Shown here piece by piece: positions 54,001-64,000 of a stretch of 64,000 nt of DNA. The position numbers were made by a program, and so were the translations under genes. The notes under the pieces are model-generated. The model saw only the letters and a program-made list of their open reading frames with translations. It was not told the DNA's origin and made no database searches. Location of the stretch: NCBI GenBank assembly GCA_047495785.1, contig JBLDXI010000024.1, forward strand, positions 4,774,001 to 4,838,000, given 5' to 3'. Within the stretch, counting starts at the first letter, position 1, and each line of letters opens with the position of its first letter. The stretch is from Lepidodermella squamata. Lineage: Eukaryota; Gastrotricha.

Positions 54001-57000
54001 TTAAGTGAATGCGTGTATGGTCGAGAAAAGGATGGCGAGCCTAACCCACAGATCTGAAATTTTGGGGACCCATTGTTATTTTTCACCGATGATAAATAAA
54101 TCGAATGCTATTTCTTTTGATTTTTTGGGTCCGCGAATGACCGAATATAACAAATAGCGCACAGTTACCCTACTGAGATGCAGAATCAGTTTTAAACTTA
54201 CGTTTCCGTTTTTCACGCATTTGCTGAACAGAATCGGACAGTCGCGTTCGCGATTCGAAACATCGTCATCGGCATCAGCGTCCAAATCCAACGCCCGACT
54301 GTCATCGCCATCCGTTGCCGTAAATTCCTTCATATGATTTGCCAACAACTGCAACACCGGGTCGACCAACTGCGAATTTTTATGCAAAACCTCAGGCAAT
54401 GCATGGTAGATCGCCTTTCGAACATCAGCCTGTTGTTCAAGGCACCGCTTCAAAATGCCCAAAATCTCAAGGCACAACGCGTCGTTTCCAGTTCGATTCG
54501 CTGGGTTTTGCACGCGGTCTCCAATTTTTTTACTAGTTTCCTTCACGTGTTGAATCTGCGAGGCTGAAAATGACGCCTGGCTAGCTTGGGTACTAGCCAG
54601 TCCCCCAACGACCTTGAAGTTCAACAAAAATTGAATGTAACCCTTCGCTGCCAACAGGCGGTGTTCGATTTTTCGGGAGAACAACAATTTTCTCAACAGT
54701 AAAAGCAGCGAATCTCTCAGAGATACGTTAACTTTGAAAAGAAGCATCAGCGTTTTGATAATATCTTCCGCTGTAGCGATTGGGAATGAAGGCAAGTAGT
54801 CGATGAGTTGTCGAAGTTTGGCAGAGTGGCCCATAAGAAAATGGGGCCCCTTCAGAACAAGCTGGCGAACGATGTCGAGGAGAAAACGGCCTCGAACTGG
54901 CGAGGCTGAACCGCTGGATAGAAGGCGTTCGAACAACAGGCCCAAAATTGGCTCCTGAGCGGCCTCTGATGCGTGAAATGCGAGCGCCACCATAGAAACT
55001 GCATGGTTGCAGGCATTCGTCGCGACTGGGGATAGCATCATAGCGGCTAAAAGTAAGATGAAATAACAATAAATTCAACATGCTATCGTTGAGAGACATG
55101 CAATAGACGAATTTCAATTAACCAAGGCTTCTTAACGAGACAGGCTTTTGAATGAGTGGGGGCTTATTTTTCCGGAACTACGGTATTTTTATTTAATTTC
55201 AGCGCATGAAGTATATTCTTTAAACCCGTGTTATTAATCAAAGGTTATTAACTAAAAGCTCATTTATAATAGAATTAAAATCGGACCTAAAACTAAATTG
55301 CTCGCTTCATTCATGAATTTCGATTAATATTAAAAACGCGGGTTATGATACACAATACACCGAGTAGAAATACGGATCACTTTTTTAGCGGATGCATTTT
55401 CAATCTTTGGGGTTCCGGGATTTCATGATTACCTTGAGAGTGCCAAGTTTTGAAATTTAGCTCCATTTCCGGTCAACTTTGGTTTCGCAATATGCATATT
55501 CACATATGGCTATGACGCCAATATTTTGCTTCTTCACTGTGATTCAGAGGAAGTGAGATGAGAATCAGATGTGTTCAAATTTCATAGTGTGTTGTACAAG
55601 CAAAAAATAAGAAAAAACGTGCATCGTTATTTAGGCACAACACCCTACGGCGTTACCAATTGTAAACAAGCCAGAATTAGCATTCTGAAGAGCCTCTCAC
55701 GCCATAATCCAATCTAGATGGATAAATTATTTGGAAAATTCTTTTGCCTCTCAGTCCTGCAAGTGGTAGCATCCCAAGCTGGAGATGAAACGTGCAATAT
55801 GAGCCCTTTCGCGCTGATTTGTTTGCAAAGCTATACAACCATGAATTCGACAACATTGGAAAAGTTCTACACGATTGTTCGAAACCTAACAAATACGGTA
55901 AACTTAGTAATTTGCTCAGCTAGCTCAAAAGAAATAAATCAATTAAAAAAATGAGCTCGCAACTAACAACAGCCAGTGATTTACGGTTGATTACCAAGAA
56001 GACTGTATTTCCAAGGAACCTGGGGACGTCAATCAAACATCGGTGTCCTCTGAAGTCTCACAAGAAATATGCGACATAGTCAATCCGGTCACAGATTGCA
56101 CAGCTAAACAAGGCGCCCGAAAATAAATGGTGGCGGTGCGTCGATGACGACACGCTTGAATATGCGTTCATCAATATGAGCTCGTCGATGACTACGAATC
56201 CCTTTCGAAATTCCAGCGGATTGGAAATCTACGAGAAAATGGAGGCTCTGCATGCATTTTGCGCTCCTTTCTACAGGCCGACTACCACAAGGAGTACAAC
56301 AACATTCTCAACTGCACCCACCAGGCAGTGGGAAAATGCAGCCACCGTTATGATAAATGGAGCAATGTTTGACGCACTTCACTGTCAATTATTTTCAAGG
56401 GTGATACTACCGTCACCAGGCTCATGGGAACCCTTGGATAAGACCGCTGACGGCGAAAGAACTGACGCTTCGCTCGCGAAATTGAGTGAGTTTTGTGCTC
56501 CTTTCCTGAGGGCGACAAATCCTGGGAAAACGACACCTAGCCAGCTTCGGTCGAATGACAACGACTATATGTGGGGGACGTTACTTGGATATTTCGGATA
56601 TACAAGGTTAATATGCCCAGACCTCGACAATTTTTTCTATTTGAACGAGGGTCGCAAAAAATAAGACTATGAATTGCGGCTGTAATGCTTACGATATATT
56701 TATTCTAGATATTAACTTACCAGTTGGGAATAAAATTAAATCTCTCATCTTCCCGAAATTTCAAATTCTAAAAGGCTGCAAGATCCGACAAGGCCTGTGA
56801 ACATGATAAATTTGGACACTCCGGCTATGCTGAACAATAGAAATACAATTTGGATGTGTTTGGAACAAACTATTATTAGTATTATGTTTCATGCAGCAGG
56901 TATACATTTACTCGATAAAATTACTCCATAGTAGAAAATTTGCCATTTCAAACTCAATGATCACTTTCAGTTATTTACCTGTTAGAGCGTCCAGCATGAA

Positions 57001-60000
57001 AAATGCAAAATGAACGGCAGATTCAGCCACGCTATCGGAATAGCACTGCTTCGCCGCAATCAATAGCGTTTCCGTTACCGGCAAAACGCCACCGATTTGA
57101 TCGCTCAGTTTACTCAACCACAGCGCATGAGAACAGCGGTCTTCAAATTTGAGATGGCGGACAATGTGATTTCTCAAACACGGATATATCGAATCGGAAT
57201 AAGCCGGTGAGCTTGAGAGGGCCAGCAGAAATGATGCGAAAAACACCGAATGCAAAAAACGAAGCGGCGGAGATTTCGCAAGTTTCAACACTTCCTTCAA
57301 CAGCGTCGGATCTTGACGAACTGCCAGAGTTAGATGCATCAAGACTGTGCCGATAACAGGCCGAGTTTTCGAGTAGTTTCGATTCTGCTCTTCGAATTGC
57401 GACATTGTTGTTAGAATTTGCGTGAAAACTGACGCGCAGCTTGATGCGCTGTTAGCTCGGCGTGACGCCAACAGGGCGTAGTAGCAAAATGACGGCAGGT
57501 CATTAGGCGCCACGTTTGACGACATATCAAGAGCTTTTGTTAGAATGTCGGTCAGATCATTCGCGGATAGATTCATTTCGCCGATAACGGATAGAATCGA
57601 TATGCAGATCGGTTTCTTGTAACTAAAAAATATAAGACCATAATTTGGTGAATCAGTGAATCCGTGAATTTAGTTCAGTAAACCATGAATAAATACGCTA
57701 TATAAGCTCTAGTAATCGTGGCTGCCAAGCTAAAGGAGGCAAAACCAGGGTATTCGGTTTAAACTCCAACCGGTTAAAACCGGTATATTCAGTTTTAGGC
57801 CCTTAAAACGCCTGGCAAATTTTTTTCAAGAACTTCGTTTTTTCAATAAACCCGTGGATGGTTGACATTTGACATGTTATCAGGCTTTCTGAACATGCTG
57901 ACAAGCCGAAATAGCCATTTCGTTGCTCAAGAACGTTTACTTGATGTTCGAGCCTCAATCTGCTACAACTGAAGTCTGCTCAGATGGTAGTTCCACTAAT
58001 TTCGTGTAAACATGTTTGCTAAAAGCAGCAGGTGGCAGAAGTTTCTGAGCAAAACTTTAAAACATTCTTTCACTTCAAAGAAATTTCTTTTATAGCAATT
58101 CCTGGCCAGTTCTTATATATTTGATAACCATAACTAACTGATGAATTCCGAACTTCACTAGATTAAATTTCTGACAACTGAAAATGGCAACGCCTGGCCG
58201 CCAACCTGCGCTAGTGCGGGAAAATGTTCGGTCCGTCAATCTGGCCGAAAATGCACCGTCTACTGCGGCTGGTAAAATCAAGCTATCGGAGCCTCTCGGT
58301 AGTTGCAACGCTAAGATTAAGCCGACATTTGTCGAATGCGTCACTTGCTGTTCTATTATTCAAAACTGTAACGATCGCATGGATAGTCATGAGTCCATTA
58401 AGTGTAGAGCTGTTGCGCCCATCAGGTCAATTAGTGAATACCATTCCCCTCTGCTATCCCCGCCTCTTAGTCGTTGCCTCAGTCAAAAACGTCCCGGTAC
58501 GCCGATCCGATCGAATACCCCTTCGCGGAAACCAACCACGCAACACCGTTCGATTGAGAACGCCGACGCGCGAAGTCTCTAGGAGTTTCAACTCGGGTCA
58601 CGCCATTGCCAAGTGTTGATATTACTGAAGAAGCCGAACGCCAGGCCTTGAGGACCCTGATTATATCGGCGAAAGGACTCTCAAGAATTCTCGCTCTCTC
58701 GCCATGCTTCCCTGTAGCAGAAGAATCGGGTGATGTATTGGTCGAATTGTGAAATTTGTACGCAAAATGGGTCTAAGAAGGGGAAAGCGGGAAGGTTAAG
58801 ATTCAAGTTCGAATTGGGAATCGAATTCCAGAAGACAAACCAACCGAGCGAATTTCGCAATTACGGAAACCAGTGTCGTCGATGCGGCGCTGAGATTGAA
58901 TCTCTTGCTCACGTCCTTGGCGCCTGCCCCTACAACTCGTTGCTAATCACTTCGAGACATAACAAAATTCGCCAGAAAATAGCGAGCGAATTGCGCGGCC
59001 AGGGATATAATGTCACTGAGGAAGGACATTGTGTAGCCAGCAACGGCTCTTCTCGCCGCTTTGATATCCTAGCCCTCCGAAAAGGAAGCCGAACAGGAAT
59101 AATTATTGATCCAACTATCAGATGCGAGTCTTCGCAAAACCAATTCGAATTGGTCGATGCGGAAAAACGCGCAATATACGAGCCATGTAGCAAGTTTATT
59201 TGCGAAGCATACAACCTAGATTCAATAGAAGTACATGGGCTATACATCGGTGCCCGCGGATCCCTGACAACAGAAGCCGTAAAACTTCTGCGCAATTATG
59301 GAATCAACGCCGGCACAGCCATCGATATCGCTTCACAGGCCCTCAAAGACAGTATTCGAATTCTTCACCACCATCTATATTCCAACCAACGATAAATAAC
59401 CAATACTTATTATTAAGAAATATCACCTATACTGAAGTTAATTAATTCATATCTCTGTGTCTTAAAGGCAATGTTACTAAGAATTATGTAACGCAGACCA
59501 CCAATAAATCGGTATCTCTCTCTTCGAAACATATTTTATCACATATTTTTCACCCGTTTACCATTCCAGCTAAATATGGCGGAACATCTTGATACTGATA
59601 ATCCCACGTCGGCCCGAAGACAACCGAATTTAGGCAATCAGCCCGCGTATCTCTACAAATTCATACTGAGTCGCTATTTTTCATACTATGTTATATTAAA
59701 AATGACTATATATTTAGCCAAAATAATGATAAAAAAATTACTCGACGTTTAAGAACAGGTCTTTCACCAATGATTTGTACTCGCAATCCTCGACGTCCAA
59801 GTCCATATCGTCCGGATTAGGTGGTTTCTCAAGCAGTGGCAAAATGATTGGCAACAATTCCAGACAGCGGAACCACGTGTCCTCGTCCTGTTTCGTCTCG
59901 ATGAACACCTGAATGCGATCGAATAGCTTGGATAGGGATCTACGAGGCGCTGTACCAACGGTTGAAATGAGCCCATCAACTGCGCTTGGCTTCAACTTTT

Positions 60001-60561
60001 GAGCTCGGATCAGTTCGACGCATTCGACTAGAAATTGGCCCGATAAATCTTCAGAACCATCTGCAAAAATAAGAGAGAAAAATTAAACGAAAAGCCACCC
60101 CTTAACGTTTCTACCATGATTCATTTCTTTTAGACTATTTTTTTGTATTCCGTGATTTTTTTTCTGCCAATTTCACACGCAGTCAAGCTTTGCGTATTCA
60201 AGCAGGGAGCATGCTAACTTTCAGATAATAAACTTCTTTCCTAATTAACCCCTGATTTCTCGAATAATCATTAGAAAGTAGTACATTTCATTAAAATTTG
60301 CCCAAGCCGGTTGATTTCTCCACTGTAATCTTGATTAGCAGCCACGCGGCGAAAATCTTCTAGAACAGCACGTTCATCTTTGGAAATGGCATTTCGCAGC
60401 TGCACCTCCGCCTCGTTATCACCCACCGCCGACTGGTCAGCCTCAGTTTCGTCGAGCCCACGATTCACCACGCCTTCAGCCGACTCAATTATACCCTTCA
60501 AAACAGCTCCGATAGCAGGCATCGAATCATTTAAAATACTTCCTATAACATCAATGAACAT
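45048..60561 (-). CDS. FANCI: Fanconi anemia group I (FANCI) homologue
   Basis: Seven exons in transcript order: 60561-60285, 60060-59742, 57622-56979, 55046-54202, 52736-51967, 46951-46369 and 46322-45048. Phases agree throughout and give about 1570 aa (human about 1330). FANCI pairs with FANCD2 on DNA in interstrand crosslink repair and is monoubiquitinated. Family anchors: LELLPIILPLL in the N-terminal solenoid; LRKLLFSRK followed by FLLNFKVVGGLAS, where the Lys after LR matches the human modification site as I recall it; an SQ/TQ cluster right after it; the segment from LEILGILKRCLEQQADVR to KNSQLVDPVLQLL; LPSLIFAIEQYEQMVLRLSK near the end; and a Lys-rich acidic tail with nuclear localisation motifs. 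Lys/Gly-rich inserts explain the added length. Exon 1 and its start are the weakest part. The 46 bp last intron uses donor TTT|GTGCAT because the nearer donor breaks phase. Introns hold three foreign loci. Confidence 0.9.
48057..50894 (+). CDS. LamG-LamG-Cys-loop receptor fusion, copy 3, intronless, inside a FANCI intron
   Basis: 945 aa. Signal peptide 1-21, LamG 1 from VQFFLPMDDTKTL, LamG 2 from LKLFMPMDDYSYL, each closing with a DA(I/M)AC...C motif. A Thr/Ser-rich linker of about 90 residues follows, then the receptor domain from ECDHFSSERSVPPNN. Channel hallmarks: SPGAIWTPKLRF, FFWTSEGIYRSVC, Cys-loop around RFPFDRQ (13 residues), M1 after RIPDYYILNLGLP, M2 PDRPNFAVTTLLALTVAQSD with Asp -1', a short M3-M4 link (TDWGVRKIFGKKISVV) and M4 ending IHAYCVRMMNQ. 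It lies wholly inside the 5.0 kb FANCI intron 46952-51966 and is transcribed in the opposite direction. No introns. The pseudogene at 36 kb is its nearest relative by the opening residues (FW.PR..QFVQFFLPMD-like). Confidence 0.93.
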   Translation: MRRIAITALILACASLKPSAGSFWPPRGPQYVQFFLPMDDTKTLVDVTNKTAVTTSGAPQTAIPGPFGVANTSYGIGNSRAICTITTRTPFTSDFTISFYFYPDAADQTTERGIFWFSDTTYGYNRLSLSYSKSDSSLTLRTSSGQFGSVPNAVTPGKWNFVAITNAQNTVTVYTGDQTPSSKAFTKIAISISTAYTVYIGKSETSSLAKNDAIACFMSYGSELASDEVQQLPEYCRTWRDKKQTSPLSTWPKNSNLKLFMPMDDYSYLNDVARGIDVNGNGNQNSWLGALQTTLNGPFGQPNSSFGPVGNRIATLIWLGSTPYFPPSMTLAFYVFISSKTTDTKRGVISFYSNQLTKKNFFRVIYEPSNTLTVTLGATSLLSVSPVLTVDKWVFLAITYNATSRNVEIFSGSPVNSWKSMSVSNLDFTAASELRLGGSVDGWDSTTNIPLQSGDAMACLFYYDTVLSNQEIDLLPNACQYWRTAPPTTTTSTTSTSTSTSSSTSAKSTSMSTSTSTASATTGASSSTTAAMTTTTTPPATPMPTQPSTKEYVMPPITETVTAKPVYLQDYAGKPPSVVESVIPVMPPESSNPEPVSNFLQECDHFSSERSVPPNNDQPNLVTIAFNVAGLNGIDNVEETIEIAGVVVLTWNVSTCPMNSTTAVTKVAQSLYVPSPGAIWTPKLRFTSTATGNVFMKETSNEPFGVDLTMTMEPGAVNQTFAFFWTSEGIYRSVCTLTLDRFPFDRQTCTFTFELVRSTKVVKFDETKNLFSWQDVVTEEWRWVSSQVNYAPGYFKGFEVHHVEYTVVLERIPDYYILNLGLPSALLAGLNLGTFFLPPDAPDRPNFAVTTLLALTVAQSDVLGQLPKTQNRILMGDYIKAVELFAASITVYHLLACLLAGTDWGVRKIFGKKISVVRSIDLLVFLAATVGFVAIHAYCVRMMNQ
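50895..51966. other. FANCI intron remainder, nothing recognised
   Basis: AT-rich sequence 3' of the nested receptor gene, up to the FANCI exon. No further gene or repeat recognised. Confidence 0.4.
52737..54201. other. FANCI intron, no recognised content
   Basis: A plus-strand open frame at 53149-53553 has no domain or signal I can name and no supporting splice context. Nothing else noted. Confidence 0.4.
55718..56664 (+). pseudogene. Decayed secreted Cys-rich protein gene in a FANCI intron
   Basis: A first exon at 55718-55897 encodes a signal peptide and CNMSPFALICLQSYTTMN, matching the opening of the gene at 61267 (CTLGPFGLLCLQSYNKVN) and ending at a phase 0 donor as that gene does. Downstream, VTDCTAKQGARK runs into TAA at about 56125, and the WWRC motif appears one frame away, followed by an open stretch to 56664 containing EALHAFCAPF, like EALQDICEP in the paralogue. 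The stop and frameshift inside the conserved block argue for a pseudogene, unless an unseen intron removes them. It is antisense to FANCI within intron 55047-56978. Confidence 0.6.
58150..59440 (+). mobile_element. Remnant of a non-LTR retrotransposon with restriction-like endonuclease
   Basis: The frame 58730-59395 (221 aa) has the C-terminal organisation of R2/NeSL/R4-type elements: a CCHC knuckle (CRRCGAEIESLAHVLGAC), an RH dipeptide, then the endonuclease core RRFDILAL...GIIIDPTIRCE and a downstream K in DAEKRAIYEP. Upstream, 58184-58620 holds a Cys/His finger-like sequence in other frames, as in the N-terminus of such elements. The whole reverse transcriptase domain between them is missing, so this is an internally deleted dead copy. 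It lies antisense in a FANCI intron (57623-59741). Confidence 0.75.
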
Positions 60562-61266
60562 TTGCCGGTAAAAATTATATTTTCTGCTCACTCCATAGCC
60601 AACTAAGAGTACCACAAAAGACATAATAAAAAGTTCAATCAAAAACAGAGAACACATTTTTTGATAGCTCCTCAGGCGATGTCGTCCTATATGAAAAAGT
60701 TCAAAAATAAAGTGTTCAAAGGAAAATAAAATCACAGCACCGTAGTCCACGAAAAGCTTATTCTCGTAATTTCGTAGCTAGTGCTAACTTCGGTTCATGA
60801 AATTTCCCAACTCCAGTCACAAATTCCACTAAGGTGTGGTTTTCAATTTTCGGGAGCAGATTCTTTGATTCAATGCCATTCAACTTTACTGTAAAGTAAC
60901 ACGACATTATCAATTACGTAGCCATCCACTTACCACGCCTTCCACCGCCTTACTTCAGTTCGGAGGATATGAAGTGAATCACATGGTATCAAAGCTCATA
61001 TTTAACCTTCACAAGTTCGTTATGAGTCACTGAGGCCAGATAGAGTTAACACGCGTGTTTGTAACACCAGTGCGTAGGCTATAAGCGCATCACCACACAC
61101 TACAACGTTAATCCCCTTATTACTATGGAGCCTAAACTAATAATTGTGAATATGCGTTGGCTGAAAAAGCGAAATAACATTATCATTGACAGTTTTTATA
61201 AACTCCTTATGGGAGATACTTTAAACACGTCAGGTTTTGCTCAAAACTTTTTGACACAATTTACTA
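60562..61266. other. Divergent spacer between FANCI and the secreted-protein gene
   Basis: Probably contains both promoters. A minus-strand GTAAGT near 60930 might mark a 5' untranslated FANCI exon, but no coding start was found there. Confidence 0.4.
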
Positions 61267-63208
61267 ATGGATATTTTATATCGCCTAATTGGCTTTCTCG
61301 CGGTTCTACAAGTCGTTTCAGCCCAGGGCGAATGCACCTTAGGACCCTTCGGATTGCTTTGCTTGCAAAGCTATAACAAAGTCAATTGGAAAGCATTCAG
61401 CACCGTCGCAAAGGATGCTGGAAAGCCTACGACAATGGTTGGTGAATTTATGCTTCATACCATCTTTATTCAAGTTCAAAGCTAGTGGGATCAACAAATG
61501 AAGTTGATGCCAAATTTAGAATATCTGATGTATTCAAAATCAATTTTAGGAACAAAACATAGTCTGCAATAGGTTCAAAATAATAAACTAGAAGTTGAGG
61601 ACGACCTCATCTAGTATGCTGCCAAGGCTTTCTTTTAATGCGGGTTTTCTGAGTAATTTCAAGCCAGTACTCCGCCTAAAACCCCTAGGTGTAAGAATTG
61701 GTATTTTCGGAATTCTACCAGGTTAGTTCGAAACCTTTCGGATACATTTTGAGAGTTGATGATCATTATAGTTTAAGCGCTTAAGATTTCCGAATTTTTG
61801 TAGAACATTCCTTATACATCCAAAGATAAGATACTCCTGAGACCATCTAAGATTTTTCCAGAGAATCGAATATTTCACATTATTTAATTAGGGTAAAGTG
61901 CGCCAAATCTGCAAAAAACTGATAACTTTTGAAGAGAACTTTATCGAAGGCAAAAGCTTGCGGGATGTCATTTGTTAACCAGTAGAGTGTCTCAACACTC
62001 GAACTGCAGGACTCCAAAAGGAAATTTTGGAAAAGCACACCATTTTCCTCAAATTCAAACTGCGTCAGAGTTTTCTTTGCAAATTTGGGGAACTTTAACC
62101 CAAATAATTCAAGGGAGTCCGAAAACCGCTAAATCGGATTTCTTATGAATTTCAGATAAATTGGCCAGACAGTAAGCGCACATCCTGGCTAGCAGACCTA
62201 AAAGCAGCTTGCGGGCCCTTCAACGAAGTCGGCGACTGCACAGCGAAACAGGGCGGCCGGCGGTGGTGGCGATGCATGGACGACGAGCAGATTCAAAATC
62301 TACTCGCGCAAATGCCGCAGCAAAGCGGGCAAAGCGACGGCTTCCCAACAAGCGCGTCCGAGCTTCGCGGGCTCTTCGAAGCCCTGCAAGACATTTGCGA
62401 ACCAACGACAGCGTCCGACTTCGACAAGGACCATCCATGCATGCGAGATGCGTTTACCAAAGTCGCAGATGAGACAGCTTCGTTCAAAGAAAGCCTCGTC
62501 AAAACAGATGACGCTGTAGCCGGAAATTGCGCAGCGTTGAATTGCGGCGCGGCTAAGCAATACGAAAACATGTTTGTCTACATCGTGTTCGCGCAATGCA
62601 AAGCAGGACCGTCAAAATCTGCTGGGCAGCTCGTTAACCCGTTCCTGCGACTTATGATGATGAACAATTTAGCTATGAAAACGTACTGTACCGCGGAAGA
62701 TTTTCCGAATGACATCGACGCTGGCGGGTATACTAAGATGCCGTCGACTACGAGCCCATTGGATACTTCTACGAAATTGCCGTGTGACGTTACAGCTCCG
62801 CCGCCGCCTACAACTACGACGATTGCGCCTAAACAGACCCCAGCGCCACCGCCCAAAGCGCCTATGCCTATGCCTGTGCCCGGGCCTACGCCTGAGCCAG
62901 GGATTGTTCCTCCGCCGTACCAGCCCCCTCCTAACGGTATGCCACCCCGAGCTCCACCTGCAACTATCCCGCCAGCTCCAGCTACGACGACTATACGCAG
63001 GCGGACAGGAGGTCCCGCGCCACAGTTGCAGACGCCGGCGCCTGTGGAATACGCGGACGAGGACGTCGATGACGATGGCTTCCGTGTACTCAGTCGCGTT
63101 CTAAAAGATTACGATTTAGAATTTCTCGACATTGCAAACGCGGGTTTCAGAACGGTCAATTCGCTACACGCTGTCATAATCTCTTTCCTCTATGTTTGGC
63201 TTGTGTGA
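61267..63208 (+). CDS. Secreted Cys-rich, Pro-rich protein, possibly GPI-anchored
   Basis: Exons 61267-61437 and 62156-63208, phase 0, give 407 aa; a further small exon in the 718 bp intron cannot be excluded. Signal peptide ends near VVSAQ. A Cys-containing domain follows: CTLGPFGLLCLQSY, then ACGPFNEVGDCTAKQ, then WWRCMDD, LQDICEP, HPCMRDAF, NCAALNC and FAQCKAG, with at least ten cysteines that probably form disulfides. After CDVTAPPPP comes a long Pro/Thr/Ala-rich stretch, an acidic piece (YADEDVDDDGFRV), and a hydrophobic C-terminus (LHAVIISFLYVWLV) ending at the stop, which suits a GPI-anchor signal. I do not recognise the family. A decayed relative lies at 55718-56664, so it is at least a two-member local family. 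Confidence 0.8.
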
Positions 63209-63421
63209 TATCTTACAAAATAATCATATATGCCAATTTCAATTACTATGTTAACATCCTGGCTGTTTTTATGAAAATGCAAATGAGCAATAAAAGGACA
63301 ATTCAAACAGGATGCTTGAAGAGAGCCATTAAGCCATAGGGATCACAAAAAACGGAAAATGCTTCATCGAAAGACTATCTTAAAAAGAACATTTTTGTAG
63401 TTTTTGGTTAAATTAAGTAAC

Positions 63422-63795
63422 TCATTTACTTCTCTTGAGAAAGCAAGGTGGACGACCTGATAGCTCTTTAAAGAACTTGGGCTTTCTGATAGCCTTATCA
63501 ATGAATCGTTTCTAAAGCTGATGAGACTTTAACTCAATAACAGAATTAATCGTTAACTCTTAATCTTTCCTTCTCACTCCAAACAATTCAAAACATTAGT
63601 TTACCTGTTCAGAATGAAAACGTTTACGTTATATGTCGAAATTTCCCTATCTTCATCAACCACCATCTTTAACGGCACGTGGAATTTGTCACTCGATAAC
63701 GCAAGATTGCTGATTGGCCACTGTTTCCTGCATTTTCTTTCCAGTTTCCCGAAAAACCGCTCAAATTGCAACAATTGTCTCAACAACAATAACAT
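63422..63795 (-). CDS. Small two-exon gene of unknown function (84 aa, or 3' part of a longer gene)
   Basis: Exons 63795-63605 and 63485-63422 join in phase 2 at AACAG|GTAAAC and CTATCAG|AA, giving a protein ending KPKFFKELSGRPPCFLKRSK. The N-terminal part is hydrophobic and then basic (FERFFGKLERKCRKQWP), followed by a mixed segment with VVDEDREISTYNVNVF. The Met at 63795 also lies just after a possible acceptor (GATTTAG), so upstream exons may lie beyond the window edge. No family recognised. The precise splice and reading-frame fit is the evidence. Confidence 0.5.
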
Positions 63796-64000
63796 ACCCT
63801 AAATCGTCATAGGACATTGTCATTATGACAAGAATTTGACTTTTTATTCGAAAGAAATTTCTACAATTTTATTATTAGTGTTACAAGATGATATTGCGCG
63901 ATTAAAACGATTAGTTTCGTAAGTATAAGTGATTTTAGTAGCCGAGAAAAAATTTCTTTTATGATTTGTCATGCTGTAATTGGTCACCCAACAGTCGTCG

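Overview
This is a metazoan nuclear region. It has short introns with TTTTCAG/TTTTTAG-type 3' ends, clustered tRNA genes, Cys-loop receptors, EGF/mucin and sushi proteins, and a Fanconi anemia FANCI homologue. Intron style and gene content suggest an ecdysozoan, probably a nematode, but no sequence here fixes the phylum.

Layout. 0.4-2.3 kb: a secreted sushi (CCP) plus degenerate trypsin-like protein. 2.4-5.2 kb: a dense tRNA cluster split by a mobile element. 5.4-8.6 kb: two intronless Cys-loop receptors of 399 aa each. 8.7-10.2 kb: a foldback element next to a second, damaged tRNA cassette. 10.7-16.0 kb: a second sushi-protease homologue and a two-sushi protein with a 506 bp foldback element in its intron. 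16.2-17.4 kb: a third tRNA cluster that repeats the first cassette. 17.5-18.1 kb: an ankyrin protein. 18.8-26.1 kb: a membrane mucin with 18 EGF modules. 26.7-28.7 kb: a cytosolic-type sulfotransferase with two Arg tRNAs in its intron. 30.2-50.9 kb: four loci of an unusual family, a signal peptide, two laminin-G/concanavalin-like domains, a Ser/Thr linker and a complete Cys-loop channel. Three loci are intact; one is a pseudogene split by a 2.6 kb transposon. 45.0-60.6 kb, minus strand: a complete FANCI homologue of about 1570 aa in seven exons. One FANCI intron holds a whole LamG-channel gene, another a decayed secreted-protein gene, another a remnant of an endonuclease-bearing non-LTR retrotransposon. 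61.3-63.2 kb: a secreted Cys- and Pro-rich protein, perhaps GPI-anchored. Two small spliced genes (95 aa at 35 kb, 84 aa at 63.6 kb) were found by matching splice phases.

How the parts relate. Most + strand genes encode secreted or surface products in locally duplicated families (sushi proteins, LamG channels, simple channels, WWRC secreted proteins). FANCI is the one clear housekeeping gene, and its introns have collected other genes. tRNA cassettes and inverted-repeat elements lie at the edges between families, which fits a locus growing by segmental duplication. The best candidate for something undescribed is the LamG-LamG-Cys-loop receptor family: a carbohydrate/adhesion-type module fused in one chain to a channel predicted to be cation-selective, with an M3-M4 loop of only about 20 residues. 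No database search was possible; novelty is judged from memory.
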